From an uncultured Bacteroidales bacterium (GTDB lineage Bacteria > Bacteroidota > Bacteroidia > Bacteroidales > Muribaculaceae), in contig CADBBK010000007.1 of assembly GCA_902792895.1 (NCBI GenBank), positions 1-64,000 on the forward strand: DNA of 64,000 nucleotides. Direction: 5' to 3'. Below the pieces are notes generated by a model. The model ran no database searches, was not told the origin of the DNA, and saw only the letters and a program-made list of their open reading frames with translations. Below are positions 7,593 to 17,111 of the stretch, in pieces. Position 1 is the stretch's first letter; the number at the start of each line of letters is the position of its first letter. Made by a program: the position numbers and the translations under genes.

Positions 7593-9392
7593 TTACCAGT
7601 TGCCCGCAAGGAGGTAGTCGATGATGGCGCTCACGTCGGCGATGGCCACCTCGCCGTCCTGGTCGGCATCGGCACCCGACAGGTTGACACCCGAGGCATT
7701 GCCCGTGAGCAGGTAGTCGGTCAGCTTGCTCACGTCGCTGATGCTCACCTCACCGTCACCATCCGCATCGCCACGCATCGATGAGTTGCCGGTATAGGGC
7801 ACCCAACTGGAATTACTCCAATTATAATGGTAGAGATCCCAATGCTTTGCGCTGGCTTGGTTGATATGGGCGTCAGTGATGACATTCCCATCGGTGGCAC
7901 CAGTATTGGGATTGGGGTCAACGAAAACATATGCCTTCCCCGTATCACCGCTGCGTGTGGGCAGCCCGGCAATCAGATTTCCCATCGCGTTACTCTTGAG
8001 CTGGTTGTAATAAATACTCATGGTTTTAAGATTCGGGCAATTGCTCACATTCATGCTCGCAATCTGGTTGGAGTGAGCACTTATTAATTCAAGGCTGGTG
8101 CAACTACTCACGTCGAGGCTTGTCAAATTGTTGTATTGACACCACAGTTCCTCAAGATTCGTGTGGTGAGCGATATCAAGGCTGGAAATCTGGCAGCGCA
8201 TGCAGTCGAGAAAGGTCAGCGCGGTACAGTCACTCAGGCCAGTGATTTCAGTAAGGCTGGGGTTTGACTCGCACGTGAGCCACGACAATTGGCTGCAACC
8301 GGTCACATTAAGACTGACCAGTTCGTCATTGTAGGCACATTCGAGGCTCGTGAGCTGTGAATTGTCATCCACCCACAGTTGCACCAGACTGGGCATATTG
8401 TTAAGCACTAACGAGGCCAGGTTGTTGGCAGAGCAAACAACGACCCTCAAATACTGCAGGTCTTGTAAATCATCGAGGCTGGTCAAGGCGCAGCAATAGC
8501 AGCTCAGATTCTCCAGCGCCGGGCATGCATCCAAACCGTTAATCGTCTGAAGATTGTAATTGTTGTTACAGGACAGCTGTGTCAATGCGCTACAGCCCGA
8601 CAAGTAAAGGTTCTGCAGGTTGCAATTATCGCATTTTAGCTCGGTCAAGCTCTGGTTTCCAGACACCCTGAGGGTTTTGAGTTTTCTCAATCCCGAAACG
8701 TCGAGTGACGTCAGTTTGTTGTTGGCGGCATACAGGGATTCCAAATCAGGCATGCTCATGACCGCGCTCAAGTCGCCCATCTTGCAGTCCTCACAGTCCA
8801 GATAGGTGATAGCCGTACAGGACCCCAAATTGCCAATATATGATAGATTAGGGTTACTGTTACAGTTGAGATTGGTCATCGCTGTACAATTATAGACTTC
8901 CAGATTGGTCAACGCGTTGCTATAACACGTTAATGACTTCAAGTTCAGGTTGTTATTCACCCACAGGGTTTTCAAGGCGCTGTGATTGACGACATAGACC
9001 GAGGTGAGGTAGTTACTCTGCAGATACAGTCCCTGCAGAAGCGTGTTATTATTCACATTAATAGAGTACAACTGGTTCTTACCCAGATTCAGGTAAGTCA
9101 ACTTGGTGAGGGCGCTCACGTCGATCGAAGTGAGTTTATTATTGTAGAAATCCAACTTTGTCAACTGGGTAAAGTACTCGACACCCTTGGCGTCATAGAT
9201 GTACTTGCTCTCCACCACGAGCTCGGTGCGGGCATTGAGTTGCGCCGTGGTGATGGTGCCGCTGGGATACTCGCTCAACAGATAGGAGCGGAAGTTCGCG
9301 TCAGGGAAGTTCGTGCTGTTGATGGTCACATCGGCGTGGGCTGCGAGTGCAGCCATCAGTGCAGCCAGTGAAAAAAGTAATAGTTTTTTCAT
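7593..9392 (-). CDS. Secreted leucine-rich-repeat protein with dockerin-like tail
   Basis: This 599-residue protein has a signal peptide (residues 1-20, ending AAHA). About twenty short leucine-rich repeats of the BspA/internalin-like kind follow, with recurring L..L.C..N.L..L and NLxxLxVxxC patterns over roughly residues 60-500. The last 60 or so residues form two calcium-loop motifs (DADGDGEVSISD and DADQDGEVAIAD), as in type I dockerin modules. It probably binds ligands outside the cell. The gene is visibly poorer in GC than its neighbours in the LRR part but not in the tail, which suggests separate origins. No cohesin partner is seen nearby. Confidence 0.85.
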   Translation of the reverse strand: MKKLLLFSLAALMAALAAHADVTINSTNFPDANFRSYLLSEYPSGTITTAQLNARTELVVESKYIYDAKGVEYFTQLTKLDFYNNKLTSIDVSALTKLTYLNLGKNQLYSINVNNNTLLQGLYLQSNYLTSVYVVNHSALKTLWVNNNLNLKSLTCYSNALTNLEVYNCTAMTNLNCNSNPNLSYIGNLGSCTAITYLDCEDCKMGDLSAVMSMPDLESLYAANNKLTSLDVSGLRKLKTLRVSGNQSLTELKCDNCNLQNLYLSGCSALTQLSCNNNYNLQTINGLDACPALENLSCYCCALTSLDDLQDLQYLRVVVCSANNLASLVLNNMPSLVQLWVDDNSQLTSLECAYNDELVSLNVTGCSQLSWLTCESNPSLTEITGLSDCTALTFLDCMRCQISSLDIAHHTNLEELWCQYNNLTSLDVSSCTSLELISAHSNQIASMNVSNCPNLKTMSIYYNQLKSNAMGNLIAGLPTRSGDTGKAYVFVDPNPNTGATDGNVITDAHINQASAKHWDLYHYNWSNSSWVPYTGNSSMRGDADGDGEVSISDVSKLTDYLLTGNASGVNLSGADADQDGEVAIADVSAIIDYLLAGNW

Positions 9393-9443
9393 AATCGTTA
9401 TCGTTTATAAGTTAATAAATGTTTCAATATTCAAGTCGTGCCG

Positions 9444-9474
9444 CAAATTTAGCGATAATTTCCCGTATATCCAA
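9444..9474 (-). promoter_or_regulatory. Promoter of the LRR protein gene
   Basis: The minus strand has TAAATTTG at 9444-9451 and TTG at 9472-9474, 20 bp apart, the standard Bacteroidetes spacing. The start codon is about 50 bp downstream. Confidence 0.7.
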
Positions 9475-9630
9475 TAAAACAACGACAAATGCTAATATTT
9501 TCTCACTACCCCACCCACCCCTCATAATGGGAAAACAATAAATACAATTATTGATTATCAATACAATTTATTGTCCTTTATAGTCGGCGGATACGATTAA
9601 TTCGCAGGCATCAGGAATGGTCGGATGCCA

Positions 9631-9676
9631 CCTAAAGCCTAAAACCTAAAGCCTAAAACCTAAAACCTAAAACCTA
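9631..9676. repeat. 7-nt TTAGG-type repeat tract, copy B
   Basis: About six units alternate CCTAAAG and CCTAAAA on the plus strand, so they read TTTTAGG/CTTTAGG on the minus strand, which is the direction of the flanking genes. Confidence 0.85.
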
Positions 9677-9750
9677 GAGTCTTTCTTGTCTTCAAGACTT
9701 TGACGCGCAGATTATGCAAGCCTGTAGATGCGCTAAGGAGCAGTGTAGTA

Positions 9751-9817
9751 AAAAAATAAACACCGCGTTTCACAACGCGATGTTCATTTAGGATGAATAG
9801 TATTAATATTTCCAACT
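9751..9817 (-). ncRNA. Candidate small RNA with own promoter and terminator
   Basis: A complete promoter (9824-9855) points left and would start transcription near 9817. About 35 bases later a 10-bp perfect stem (9760-9769 with 9774-9783, one G-U pair, GTGA loop) is followed by a T-rich run (9751-9759 on the minus strand), a canonical intrinsic terminator. The predicted transcript is about 65 nt. It contains only a 5-codon frame (ATG to TGA), so it is more likely an untranslated RNA. I recognise no known RNA family. The alternative is that only the terminator is real and serves the upstream M6 gene. Confidence 0.45.
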
Positions 9818-9823
9818 TTGCTG

Positions 9824-9855
9824 CAAAGATAGTGCCTTTAAAATTACGCACCAAA
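9824..9855 (-). promoter_or_regulatory. Orphan Bacteroidetes promoter
   Basis: TATCTTTG (9824-9831) and TTTG (9852-9855) are both exact consensus matches with 20 bp between them. No start codon of a credible gene lies downstream before the terminator at 9751-9783. Confidence 0.65.
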
Positions 9856-9956
9856 TTTTGAATGCAAAAAATTGTTATAATTAGTTAACTGATTTCGGTA
9901 GGGTGTTATCAAACTCAGTTGATTTTTCCCTATTAGAAACCAATAGATTAGCCTGT

Positions 9957-12188
9957 TTACTTATTCAGGATCATGTCGATAAGTACCGACAAGTCGGACA
10001 CCTCAATCGCGCCATCCTCATCGACGTCGGCGGCCAGCATGTTGATGCTAACGTCGGGGAGACCCAACAGGTAATCTACCAGAACCGAGACATCACTGAT
10101 GGCGACCTCGCCGTCATCGTCCACGTCGCCAAGGATATACTCGGGCTCCCAAGTGTTCTCGTAGCAGATCTCGATGTCGTCAATGAAGCATGAGCTGCCC
10201 GAGGCCTTGAGACGGAACATAATGGGCTGGTTGGTGGGCAGTGAGGTGATTGTAGCATTGGCCATACCACCGGCAGCAACGTAGAACTCGTAGGGATAGG
10301 TATCCAGTGATTTCCATCGCTGGCCGTTGTTAACCGAGTACTGCGGCGTAACGTAAACACCCGCTGACGAGGGATTGTAAATCTTGAAGCGAACTACCTG
10401 AGGAATCTTGTTCAGGTTCTCGGCGGTGTTGAAGTAGCCGCCACTCTTCATAGCCACGACATGGCCGCTTCCCACTTGGGCAGTGTCCACAACGGCGCAA
10501 TTATAGAAGTCCCACTTGGCATACACACCAGCCACGCCGCGCTCGTTGAGCGTAGCGCCCACGGGCATCTTCTCGAAGTCCTCGATAGAATTCTTGGAGT
10601 TGTCCTTCACCACGTCGAAGGTGATGATGCTGTCGTTCATGGCGATGTTGATAAATGCATAGGAGCTCATCTTGCCGTCCCATGTGTTCAGATTGGGTTG
10701 GGTGGCATTAGAGATGCTGGTGACATTGCTGGTACCGGGGAACGGGTCACGCGGGCTGTCGTTCATGCCGTTGAAGTTAGCGCGAAGCAACTCGTAGTAA
10801 TTGTGGTTGGGATTGGCATTGACCAGGTTGTTCTCCCACACATCAGCATTGGTCGAATCCACGCGCCAAATCAGCATTCCGGGACCTGGCAGGTTCTTGT
10901 CCCACTTGATGCGCTGGCGGTTCTCGATGATGAAGTACTCGTTCTTGTTGGCGGTGTTCAGGCGGTAACCCGTGTTGCTCTTCTCAAGGGCAGGCACGGT
11001 AATGGTGCCCTCACCCTCGATCACGGTGGGCTGGGCAAATCCCAGTGCATAGCGCTCAAACAGGCTGTAGCCGGCAGGGTTGCGGCCGTTGTTGTTCTTG
11101 AAGCCGCTGGCCATGACTGACCATGTCAACGGATAGGCGTGGTTGACACCGCCGCTGCCGTCATTATCGGTATCATAGAAGTCGGGCAGGCCCAAGCAGT
11201 GGCTGAACTCGTGGCAGATGGTGCCGATGCCGGCGAGGCTGCCCATCGAGACATAATCACCCTCAGCACCGGTCATATTAGTCGAGCAGGCGTAGAGCTT
11301 GAAGTTCACGCCATCCAGCACGGGCGACTCCACGAAATCCTTCATGTGGGGCCACAGGTAGTCACGATTGTTGTCGCTGTGGTCCGAGCCGAAACCGGCC
11401 ACGAGGAAGAACACCATGTCGGCAGTGCCGTCCTCATCGGTATCATACTGGCTGAAATCCACCTCGGGGTCAAGAGCCTCGAGAGCGGCAAAGAAGATGG
11501 AATCGCACTTGAACTGATGGGCGTCGGTGCACTGGAAGGGGACGTCCACGGGGCCCAGGATGTCAAAGTGCGGGTCAAACTGCTGGAAAGAGTTGTCGTA
11601 GTAGTAGTCACGCACACTGCCCATGCAATCGACCTTGGTGCCAGCGGGAAGCGTGAAGCCCTTGTAGTCATGGCTATTGATCATCTCGTCGTAGAAGTCG
11701 TAGGGTGTGTAGTTCGAGGGCGTGTAGTCAACAAACTTACGATCGGTGTAGTTAATCAAGATAATCAAGCCGCGGAACTTGCTGTAGTCCATGTGGCCAC
11801 CGTGGCCCACACCGCGCAACAGGCTGTTGCGGTGGTTGAGCATCTGCTTGCCACGCTGAAGCATCTCGTTGCTGACCAACTTCTTGGGCAGGCTGCTGAG
11901 GGCTGCACGGTCGGCAGCAGTGCGATAATCGGCATCACGGGCGATGCGGTCGCCAGCGACCAGACGGTCGCCGTCAAGACGGGCATAGGTGTAGTAACCT
12001 GCCGCATTCTTGACCACAGTGTAGCCGTCGATGGTCGTCAAGTAATTGAGGAACTCGTCACCATGCAGCTGCACGGTCAGCGTGGTACCGTCGGGCTGGA
12101 CCACCTTAGAGGGCGTTGGATCAGCGGGGACGGCACGTGCGGTTATGCACAACAGTGAAACCACAAGTAAGATTAAGGTTTTTTTCAT
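9957..12188 (-). CDS. Secreted M6 family metalloprotease with dockerin-like tail, paralog 1
   Basis: This 743-residue zinc protease is of the immune-inhibitor-A/M6 type. A signal peptide spans residues 1-19. The N-terminal propeptide motif contains QPDGTTLTVQLHGDEF and DGYTVV. The zinc site HEFSHCLGLPDFYD fits HExxHxxGxxD near residue 325. A beta-rich segment of about 140 residues follows, and the final 60 residues carry two calcium loops (DVDDDGEVAISD and DVDEDGAIEVSD), a dockerin-like pair. It probably degrades extracellular proteins. It is the third gene of a three-paralog array on the minus strand, 123 bp after paralog 2; a nested hairpin lies in that gap. Confidence 0.92.
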   Translation of the reverse strand: MKKTLILLVVSLLCITARAVPADPTPSKVVQPDGTTLTVQLHGDEFLNYLTTIDGYTVVKNAAGYYTYARLDGDRLVAGDRIARDADYRTAADRAALSSLPKKLVSNEMLQRGKQMLNHRNSLLRGVGHGGHMDYSKFRGLIILINYTDRKFVDYTPSNYTPYDFYDEMINSHDYKGFTLPAGTKVDCMGSVRDYYYDNSFQQFDPHFDILGPVDVPFQCTDAHQFKCDSIFFAALEALDPEVDFSQYDTDEDGTADMVFFLVAGFGSDHSDNNRDYLWPHMKDFVESPVLDGVNFKLYACSTNMTGAEGDYVSMGSLAGIGTICHEFSHCLGLPDFYDTDNDGSGGVNHAYPLTWSVMASGFKNNNGRNPAGYSLFERYALGFAQPTVIEGEGTITVPALEKSNTGYRLNTANKNEYFIIENRQRIKWDKNLPGPGMLIWRVDSTNADVWENNLVNANPNHNYYELLRANFNGMNDSPRDPFPGTSNVTSISNATQPNLNTWDGKMSSYAFINIAMNDSIITFDVVKDNSKNSIEDFEKMPVGATLNERGVAGVYAKWDFYNCAVVDTAQVGSGHVVAMKSGGYFNTAENLNKIPQVVRFKIYNPSSAGVYVTPQYSVNNGQRWKSLDTYPYEFYVAAGGMANATITSLPTNQPIMFRLKASGSSCFIDDIEICYENTWEPEYILGDVDDDGEVAISDVSVLVDYLLGLPDVSINMLAADVDEDGAIEVSDLSVLIDMILNK

Positions 12189-12222
12189 AAAGTTACATTT
12201 TAGATATATGGTTAATAAGAAA

Positions 12223-12303
12223 GCGGCTATTCAGCCATCTTTTTGGGAGACCAGCCTCTCACACTTAGCGAGAGAGGCCCTTACAACATGACTGAATAGC
12301 CGC
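12223..12303. repeat. Nested hairpin between M6 paralogs 1 and 2
   Basis: The outer arms 12223-12238 and 12288-12303 match at 15 of 16 positions. A shorter inner stem (CCTCTC with GAGAGG, around 12255-12278) lies inside. On the minus strand the structure is followed by TTTCTT, so it may attenuate read-through between the two protease genes. Confidence 0.65.
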
Positions 12304-12311
12304 CGCGGATT

Positions 12312-14525
12312 TTATCGGCTGATAATTGCGTCAATAATCACGTTCACGTCGGCAATGGTAACCTCGCCATCGCCGTTCACGTCGGCGTTCTGGAGCACCG
12401 ACTCATCGACCTCGCTGCCCAGGATGATGCCGATCACGAGGTTGATGTCGGCAATCGACACCTCGCCGTCACCGTTCACGTCACCGAGAGGGGGCTGGTC
12501 GGGCCACATGTTCTGATAGTACAGCATCACGTCATCCAGGTAGCAGCAATTCTTGGAACTGCCGCCAATCTGATTGATGCGCAGCATGATAGGCTCATCA
12601 AAGGGCAGAGGAACGGTGGATGCGCCCCATGAGTTGCCGTCAACGGTCAGCTGGCCCTGCTCGCCCTCAAGCCACGTCTCGCCGTTGTCGGTCGAGTACG
12701 AGAGCCTGAACTTGGCACGGGTGCTGGTGGGGTTGTACACCACATAGCGCACGGCATAGGGGATGATCTTCAACGGCTTGCTGGTCGAGATCATGCTCGG
12801 CGACTTCATCGCCACGGCATGCTCGCCGCTGCACTGGCCCTCGCCGGGACTTGCCACGGCGCTTTTCGAAAAGTTCCACTTGCAATACACGCCGGGCACG
12901 TTCTTGAGGCTCAGCTCGCTGCTGACCTCCATCGCCTCGAAGTCCTCGGTGATGGTCAGGATGGAGTTCTCCTCCTGCAGCGAGAAGGTAATGAGCTGGT
13001 TGTCCTCAGCAATGTCCATAAACAGGAAGTCGTTGAACGACTTGTCCCATGTCTTCACACTGGGGTTGGTGAAGTTGGTGATCGATGTCACGCCTGCAGC
13101 GCCGGGGAAAGGATCATGGTCGCTGTCATGGCCGATATAATCGGCGCGCAGCAGCTCGTAGTACATGTGGTTGGGGTTAGCGTTCACGTTGTTGTACCAC
13201 CACACCTCGGCATCGGTCGAGTCCACTCTCGCCACCAGCATGCCGTGGCCGGGCAGGAAGCGGTCCCACTTGCCGGGCTGGCGATTCTCTATGAGGAAGA
13301 ACTCGTTCTCGTTGGGCGTATTCAGGCGGTAGCCCATATTGCTCAAGTCCAGGGGCTCCATTGCATATTCACCGGCCGTGTCGAGCAGCACGGGCTGGGT
13401 AAAGCCCAGGGCATAGCGCTCATACAGGCTATAACCCACCGGGTTGCGCCCGAAGTTGCCGCCGCTGCCACCTGCCATGACCGACCACTCGCCAGGATTC
13501 AGGCTCTCACCGCCGCTACCGCTGTAGTCGGTGTCATACAGGTCTGGCAGACCCAGCACATGGCCGAACTCGTGGCAGAAGGTGCCGATGCCGTTCACGT
13601 CGCTGTAGTAGTTCTCCCAGCCGGCAATCTCGGTCGAGCAGGCATACAGGTCAAAGCGCACCCCGTCGTGCGGGGGAGCGGTGTACAGGTAGAACATGTG
13701 GGGCCACAGGTAGCTCTCGCTGTTGCCGCTGTAGTTGGCCGAGTAGCCTGCCACCAGGAAGAACACCATGTCCACATAGCCGTCGCCGTTGATGTCGTAG
13801 TCGTTGAAGTCAATCTGGGCGTCCACCGAGTCCAGCGCGGCGTGGAAGATGACATCGGCATTGTCGGTCGACTGCGGATAACGGCACGAGTAGGGCACGT
13901 TGACCGGGCCTACCACGTCAAAATGCGGATCAAACTGCTGGTTCGAGTTATCATAGAAATAGTCCCTCACGCTGCCCGTCATGGCCACATGGCGGCCGTT
14001 GAGCGTGTAGCCCTTGAAGTCGTGGGTGTTGACCATGTCGTCATAGAAACTGTTGGCCTCGGGCATCGTGAATTTCTTGTCTTTGTAGTTGATCAGGATA
14101 ATCAGGCCACGGAAATTGTCGTAGTCCATGGCCCCCTCGGCACCTACGCGGTGCATCGCGCTGTTGCGGCGACTGAGTTTCTGGATGCCTGCCTCGCGCA
14201 TCGAGCGGCTCGTCAGGCCCTTGGGAATCGAGGCCAGCGCCACATGGTCGGCGACCGTGCGCTTGCCCAGGTCATGGGCGATGCAGTCACCAGCTACCAG
14301 GCGGTCGCCGTCGAGCTGGGCATAGGTGAAATAGCCGGCCTGGTTCCTCACCACGGTGTAGCCGTCGAGCGTGGTGACAAAATGGAAGAATTCATCGCCA
14401 TGCAGCTGCACCGTCAGCGTCGTGCCATCGGGCTGCAGCACCTGCATGGGCGTGGGGTCAGCAGGGACTGCCCGTGCCGCCAGGCACAGCAATCCCGCCA
14501 CTAACAAGAACAATTTTCTCTTCAT
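12312..14525 (-). CDS. Secreted M6 family metalloprotease with dockerin-like tail, paralog 2
   Basis: This 737-residue protein has the same plan as paralog 1. It has a signal peptide (residues 1-19), an N-terminal region that is nearly identical to that of paralog 1 (RAVPADPTP then QPDGTTLTVQLHGDEF), and the zinc motif HEFGHVLGLPDLYD near residue 315. The C-terminal pair of calcium loops (DVNGDGEVSIAD and DVNGDGEVTIAD) is very regular. No promoter of the TAnnTTTG type is evident just upstream, so it may be read from the promoter in front of paralog 3. It should be an extracellular zinc endopeptidase; substrate unknown. Confidence 0.92.
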   Translation of the reverse strand: MKRKLFLLVAGLLCLAARAVPADPTPMQVLQPDGTTLTVQLHGDEFFHFVTTLDGYTVVRNQAGYFTYAQLDGDRLVAGDCIAHDLGKRTVADHVALASIPKGLTSRSMREAGIQKLSRRNSAMHRVGAEGAMDYDNFRGLIILINYKDKKFTMPEANSFYDDMVNTHDFKGYTLNGRHVAMTGSVRDYFYDNSNQQFDPHFDVVGPVNVPYSCRYPQSTDNADVIFHAALDSVDAQIDFNDYDINGDGYVDMVFFLVAGYSANYSGNSESYLWPHMFYLYTAPPHDGVRFDLYACSTEIAGWENYYSDVNGIGTFCHEFGHVLGLPDLYDTDYSGSGGESLNPGEWSVMAGGSGGNFGRNPVGYSLYERYALGFTQPVLLDTAGEYAMEPLDLSNMGYRLNTPNENEFFLIENRQPGKWDRFLPGHGMLVARVDSTDAEVWWYNNVNANPNHMYYELLRADYIGHDSDHDPFPGAAGVTSITNFTNPSVKTWDKSFNDFLFMDIAEDNQLITFSLQEENSILTITEDFEAMEVSSELSLKNVPGVYCKWNFSKSAVASPGEGQCSGEHAVAMKSPSMISTSKPLKIIPYAVRYVVYNPTSTRAKFRLSYSTDNGETWLEGEQGQLTVDGNSWGASTVPLPFDEPIMLRINQIGGSSKNCCYLDDVMLYYQNMWPDQPPLGDVNGDGEVSIADINLVIGIILGSEVDESVLQNADVNGDGEVTIADVNVIIDAIISR

Positions 14526-14770
14526 TGCTTTTCTCTTGATGGTTAATTGGATATAGTTAATTGGGTTTTTTATTTTGTGAACGATACAGCAGCCGGCCTT
14601 GTGAAATGGCTCATGCCAATTTTTCTAGTGATGGCGAATCGTATCATCCCTTGGTGGAATTCGTCTGGTTCGCGTCACTCGCATTAGCCCCAAAGGGTGT
14701 GATGACTGGCCGCTATATCATTGCCTCTGTTCTTTATGATTCGGGCAGTTTCCTGCCGTCAAGTGCACGT

Positions 14771-17026
14771 TCAATGGAGAATCTCATCGATGATCGCGTT
14801 GATGTCGGCAACTGTGATTTCACCGTCACCATTCACGTCACAATTCTTAGCGAACACACCCGACAAGATGTGCTGGATCACAACATCGATGTCGGCCACC
14901 GAAATCTCGCCGTCACCATTCACGTCGAGCGAAGGCTTCACTTCGGGACCGCCCTCCTCGCCGTTGTAGTACAGCGTGAAGTCATCGACGTAGCTGGCCG
15001 TGTTCTTGTTGCCGGCGCGCATGTAGATGCGGAACTTGGCGCCCTGGGTATTCTGCAGGTCAAGGTTCCAGTAGCAGATGGTCTTGGACTTGGCAGGAGC
15101 CTCGGCGGTGGCATCACCCTTGGAACTTTGGGCGGTCACCCACACGGGGTTGCCCTCGGCATCGTCCTCGACCGAGTACTCCAGCGAGTACTTGCCCAGA
15201 GTGGACGACGGGTTGAACACCGTCAGGCTGGCCAGGTAGATGTTGTAGTACACCGGCGTGGTGCTGTAGAGCATGCTGGGCAGCTTCATCATCACGCTGT
15301 TCTCGCCGTTGGCCTTGTCCTCGCCCGGTGCACGCACGCCCGACTTGTTGAACGACCAGGTGGCAAAGGCACCCTCCACGTCCTTGTCGGTCGTGCTCGT
15401 CGACACGGGCATCGACTCAAAGTCCTCTACCAGCGCTTGCAGCGAGCCGTCCTCTACCGCCTTGAAGGTGATGATGCCGTCCTGCTCGGCGATGCCCACC
15501 AGATTGAACGGGTTGGCATATCCCCCCCACGTCGTCAGGGCGGGCGTGCTCTCGTTGGTGAGCATCACGTTGCCCGAGTTGCCGGGGAAGGGGTCGCTGC
15601 CCGACTCTCCGCTGGTCGAGTTGCCGGCACGCAGCATTTCGAAGTAGTTGTGCGCCGGGTTGCAGTTCACCTTGTTGTCGTTCCACACGCTGGCGTTGGT
15701 GCTGTCCACGCGCGTCACAATCATGCCGTGGCCGGGCAGGTAGGCGTCCCATCCCGTCTTCTGGCGGTTCTCGATGGTGAAGAACTCGTTCTCCACGGGC
15801 GTGCGCAGGATGTAGCCCTCACGCGCGGTGTTCACGGGCCCCAGCGTGAAGCTGCCAGGCTCGGTGATCTCGTGCGCCGTGGCCCATCCCAGGGCATAGC
15901 GCTCATAGAACGTGTAGCCCACGGGCGAACGGCCGTAGTTGTAGTCGCCGCCGCCGGCCATCACGTCCCAGCCACCGGGGTGGTGGCTCTCGCCACCGCT
16001 CTTGTCGTAGTCGGTGTCGTAGAAGTCGGGCAGACCCAACACATGGCTGAACTCGTGAGCCACCGTGCCGATACCCTCGACAGTGACGGTGCTCGGCGTG
16101 GACTCGAAGCCGTAGAGCTCGGTCGAACTGGCATAGCGGTCGATGCGCTTGCCGTCATAGCTGCTGTAGGTCCAGCTCAGGCTAGACGCGTGGGGCCACA
16201 GGTAGCCGGCATTGTTGCCCGAGTAGCTCGACGAGTAACCGGCAACGAGGAAGTACACCATGTCAATCTTGCCGTCGTTGTTGTTGTCATACTGCGAGAA
16301 GTTCACATCGGGGTTGGCCTTCTTCAGCGCATTGTTGAAGATGGTCGAAGCCATGCTCTGGCACTGGTTGGCGCGTGCCTCGGTCTCGCCGTTGGCACCA
16401 TAGCAGGCGCGGTAGGGACCCACCACGTCAAAGGGGGGCTTGAACGCGCCGTTGGACTGGTCGTTGAAGTAGTCGTGCACACTGCCGGGGCAGCTCACGT
16501 CACGACCGGTGATCGGGTCATGGTAGCCCGTGAAATTCTCGCTGCTGAACATCGTGGTGTAGAACGCCTGCGGGTCGTCCATGCAGAACTGCTTGTTCGA
16601 GAAGTCGATCAGCACCACCAGACCGCGGAAGTGCTCCAGGTCAAAGTTCGACAGATCCACGTTGCGCTTGGCGCGCAGCACATGGCCCTGGGCCACTGCC
16701 ATCTCATCGACCATCTGCTTGGACAACTGCGACAGCAGAGCCTGCTCGGCGGGCGTGCGCATGTCGGCATCGTGGGCCAGCACGCCGCTGGGCACCAGAT
16801 GCATGCCGTCGCGCTGGGCGTACTCATAGGCGCCCGCCTTGGTCAGCACGATGGTGTAACCGTCGGCTGTAGTGTTAAAGTGATAGAACTCGTCGCCGTG
16901 CAGGCAGACCGTGACCAGTGTTCCGTCGGGTTGCGGCATCAACACGCTGCCGGGGTGGGCAGGAGAGGCCAGAGCCTGGATGAATGCCAGGGCCGACGCG
17001 AACAGTAACAAGCATATTCTTTTCAT
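14771..17026 (-). CDS. Secreted M6 family metalloprotease with dockerin-like tail, paralog 3
   Basis: This 751-residue protein is the most divergent of the three paralogs and the first in transcription order. It has a signal peptide (residues 1-20), the M6 propeptide motif MPQPDGTLVTVCLHGDEF, and the zinc site HEFSHVLGLPDFYDTD near residue 322. The tail has two calcium loops (DVNGDGEISVAD and DVNGDGEITVAD), with a shorter linker than in its paralogs. A consensus -7 promoter lies 85 bp upstream. The 245 bp between its stop and paralog 2 contain no recognised feature. Confidence 0.92.
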   Translation of the reverse strand: MKRICLLLFASALAFIQALASPAHPGSVLMPQPDGTLVTVCLHGDEFYHFNTTADGYTIVLTKAGAYEYAQRDGMHLVPSGVLAHDADMRTPAEQALLSQLSKQMVDEMAVAQGHVLRAKRNVDLSNFDLEHFRGLVVLIDFSNKQFCMDDPQAFYTTMFSSENFTGYHDPITGRDVSCPGSVHDYFNDQSNGAFKPPFDVVGPYRACYGANGETEARANQCQSMASTIFNNALKKANPDVNFSQYDNNNDGKIDMVYFLVAGYSSSYSGNNAGYLWPHASSLSWTYSSYDGKRIDRYASSTELYGFESTPSTVTVEGIGTVAHEFSHVLGLPDFYDTDYDKSGGESHHPGGWDVMAGGGDYNYGRSPVGYTFYERYALGWATAHEITEPGSFTLGPVNTAREGYILRTPVENEFFTIENRQKTGWDAYLPGHGMIVTRVDSTNASVWNDNKVNCNPAHNYFEMLRAGNSTSGESGSDPFPGNSGNVMLTNESTPALTTWGGYANPFNLVGIAEQDGIITFKAVEDGSLQALVEDFESMPVSTSTTDKDVEGAFATWSFNKSGVRAPGEDKANGENSVMMKLPSMLYSTTPVYYNIYLASLTVFNPSSTLGKYSLEYSVEDDAEGNPVWVTAQSSKGDATAEAPAKSKTICYWNLDLQNTQGAKFRIYMRAGNKNTASYVDDFTLYYNGEEGGPEVKPSLDVNGDGEISVADIDVVIQHILSGVFAKNCDVNGDGEITVADINAIIDEILH

Positions 17027-17111
17027 TGTCGTTATGATTTAGTTGTTTTGTTGGTTTTCTGCTTGAAGGTGCTAGCGCCGCAAGTGTAATGGTTCACGGA
17101 CATATAGCCCG

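Larger units (their letters stand above)
9393..9956. other. Gene-free 564-bp gap between the LRR and M6 protease genes
   Basis: It contains the LRR promoter, an imperfect ACAATAAAT/ATTTATTGT inverted repeat near 9535-9575, a 7-nt repeat tract at 9631-9676, and a short transcription unit at 9751-9855. No protein-coding frame there is supported; the possible 64-residue minus-strand frame (9660-9854) begins upstream of the only promoter. Confidence 0.7.

Noticed and set aside
9660..9854. A 64-residue minus-strand protein in the gap before the LRR gene
   Set aside because: Its start lies upstream of the only promoter, it spans a terminator and repeat tract, and it shows no domain.
14561..17008. 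An 815-residue open frame on the plus strand opposite the third M6 protease
   Set aside because: It is a shadow frame in GC-rich DNA; the minus strand has the M6 motifs, signal peptide and calcium loops, while the plus frame has no domain.
7593..17026. A cellulosome gene cluster
   Set aside because: Dockerin-like tails are present, but there is no cohesin, scaffoldin or glycoside hydrolase; proteases and an LRR protein carry the tails.
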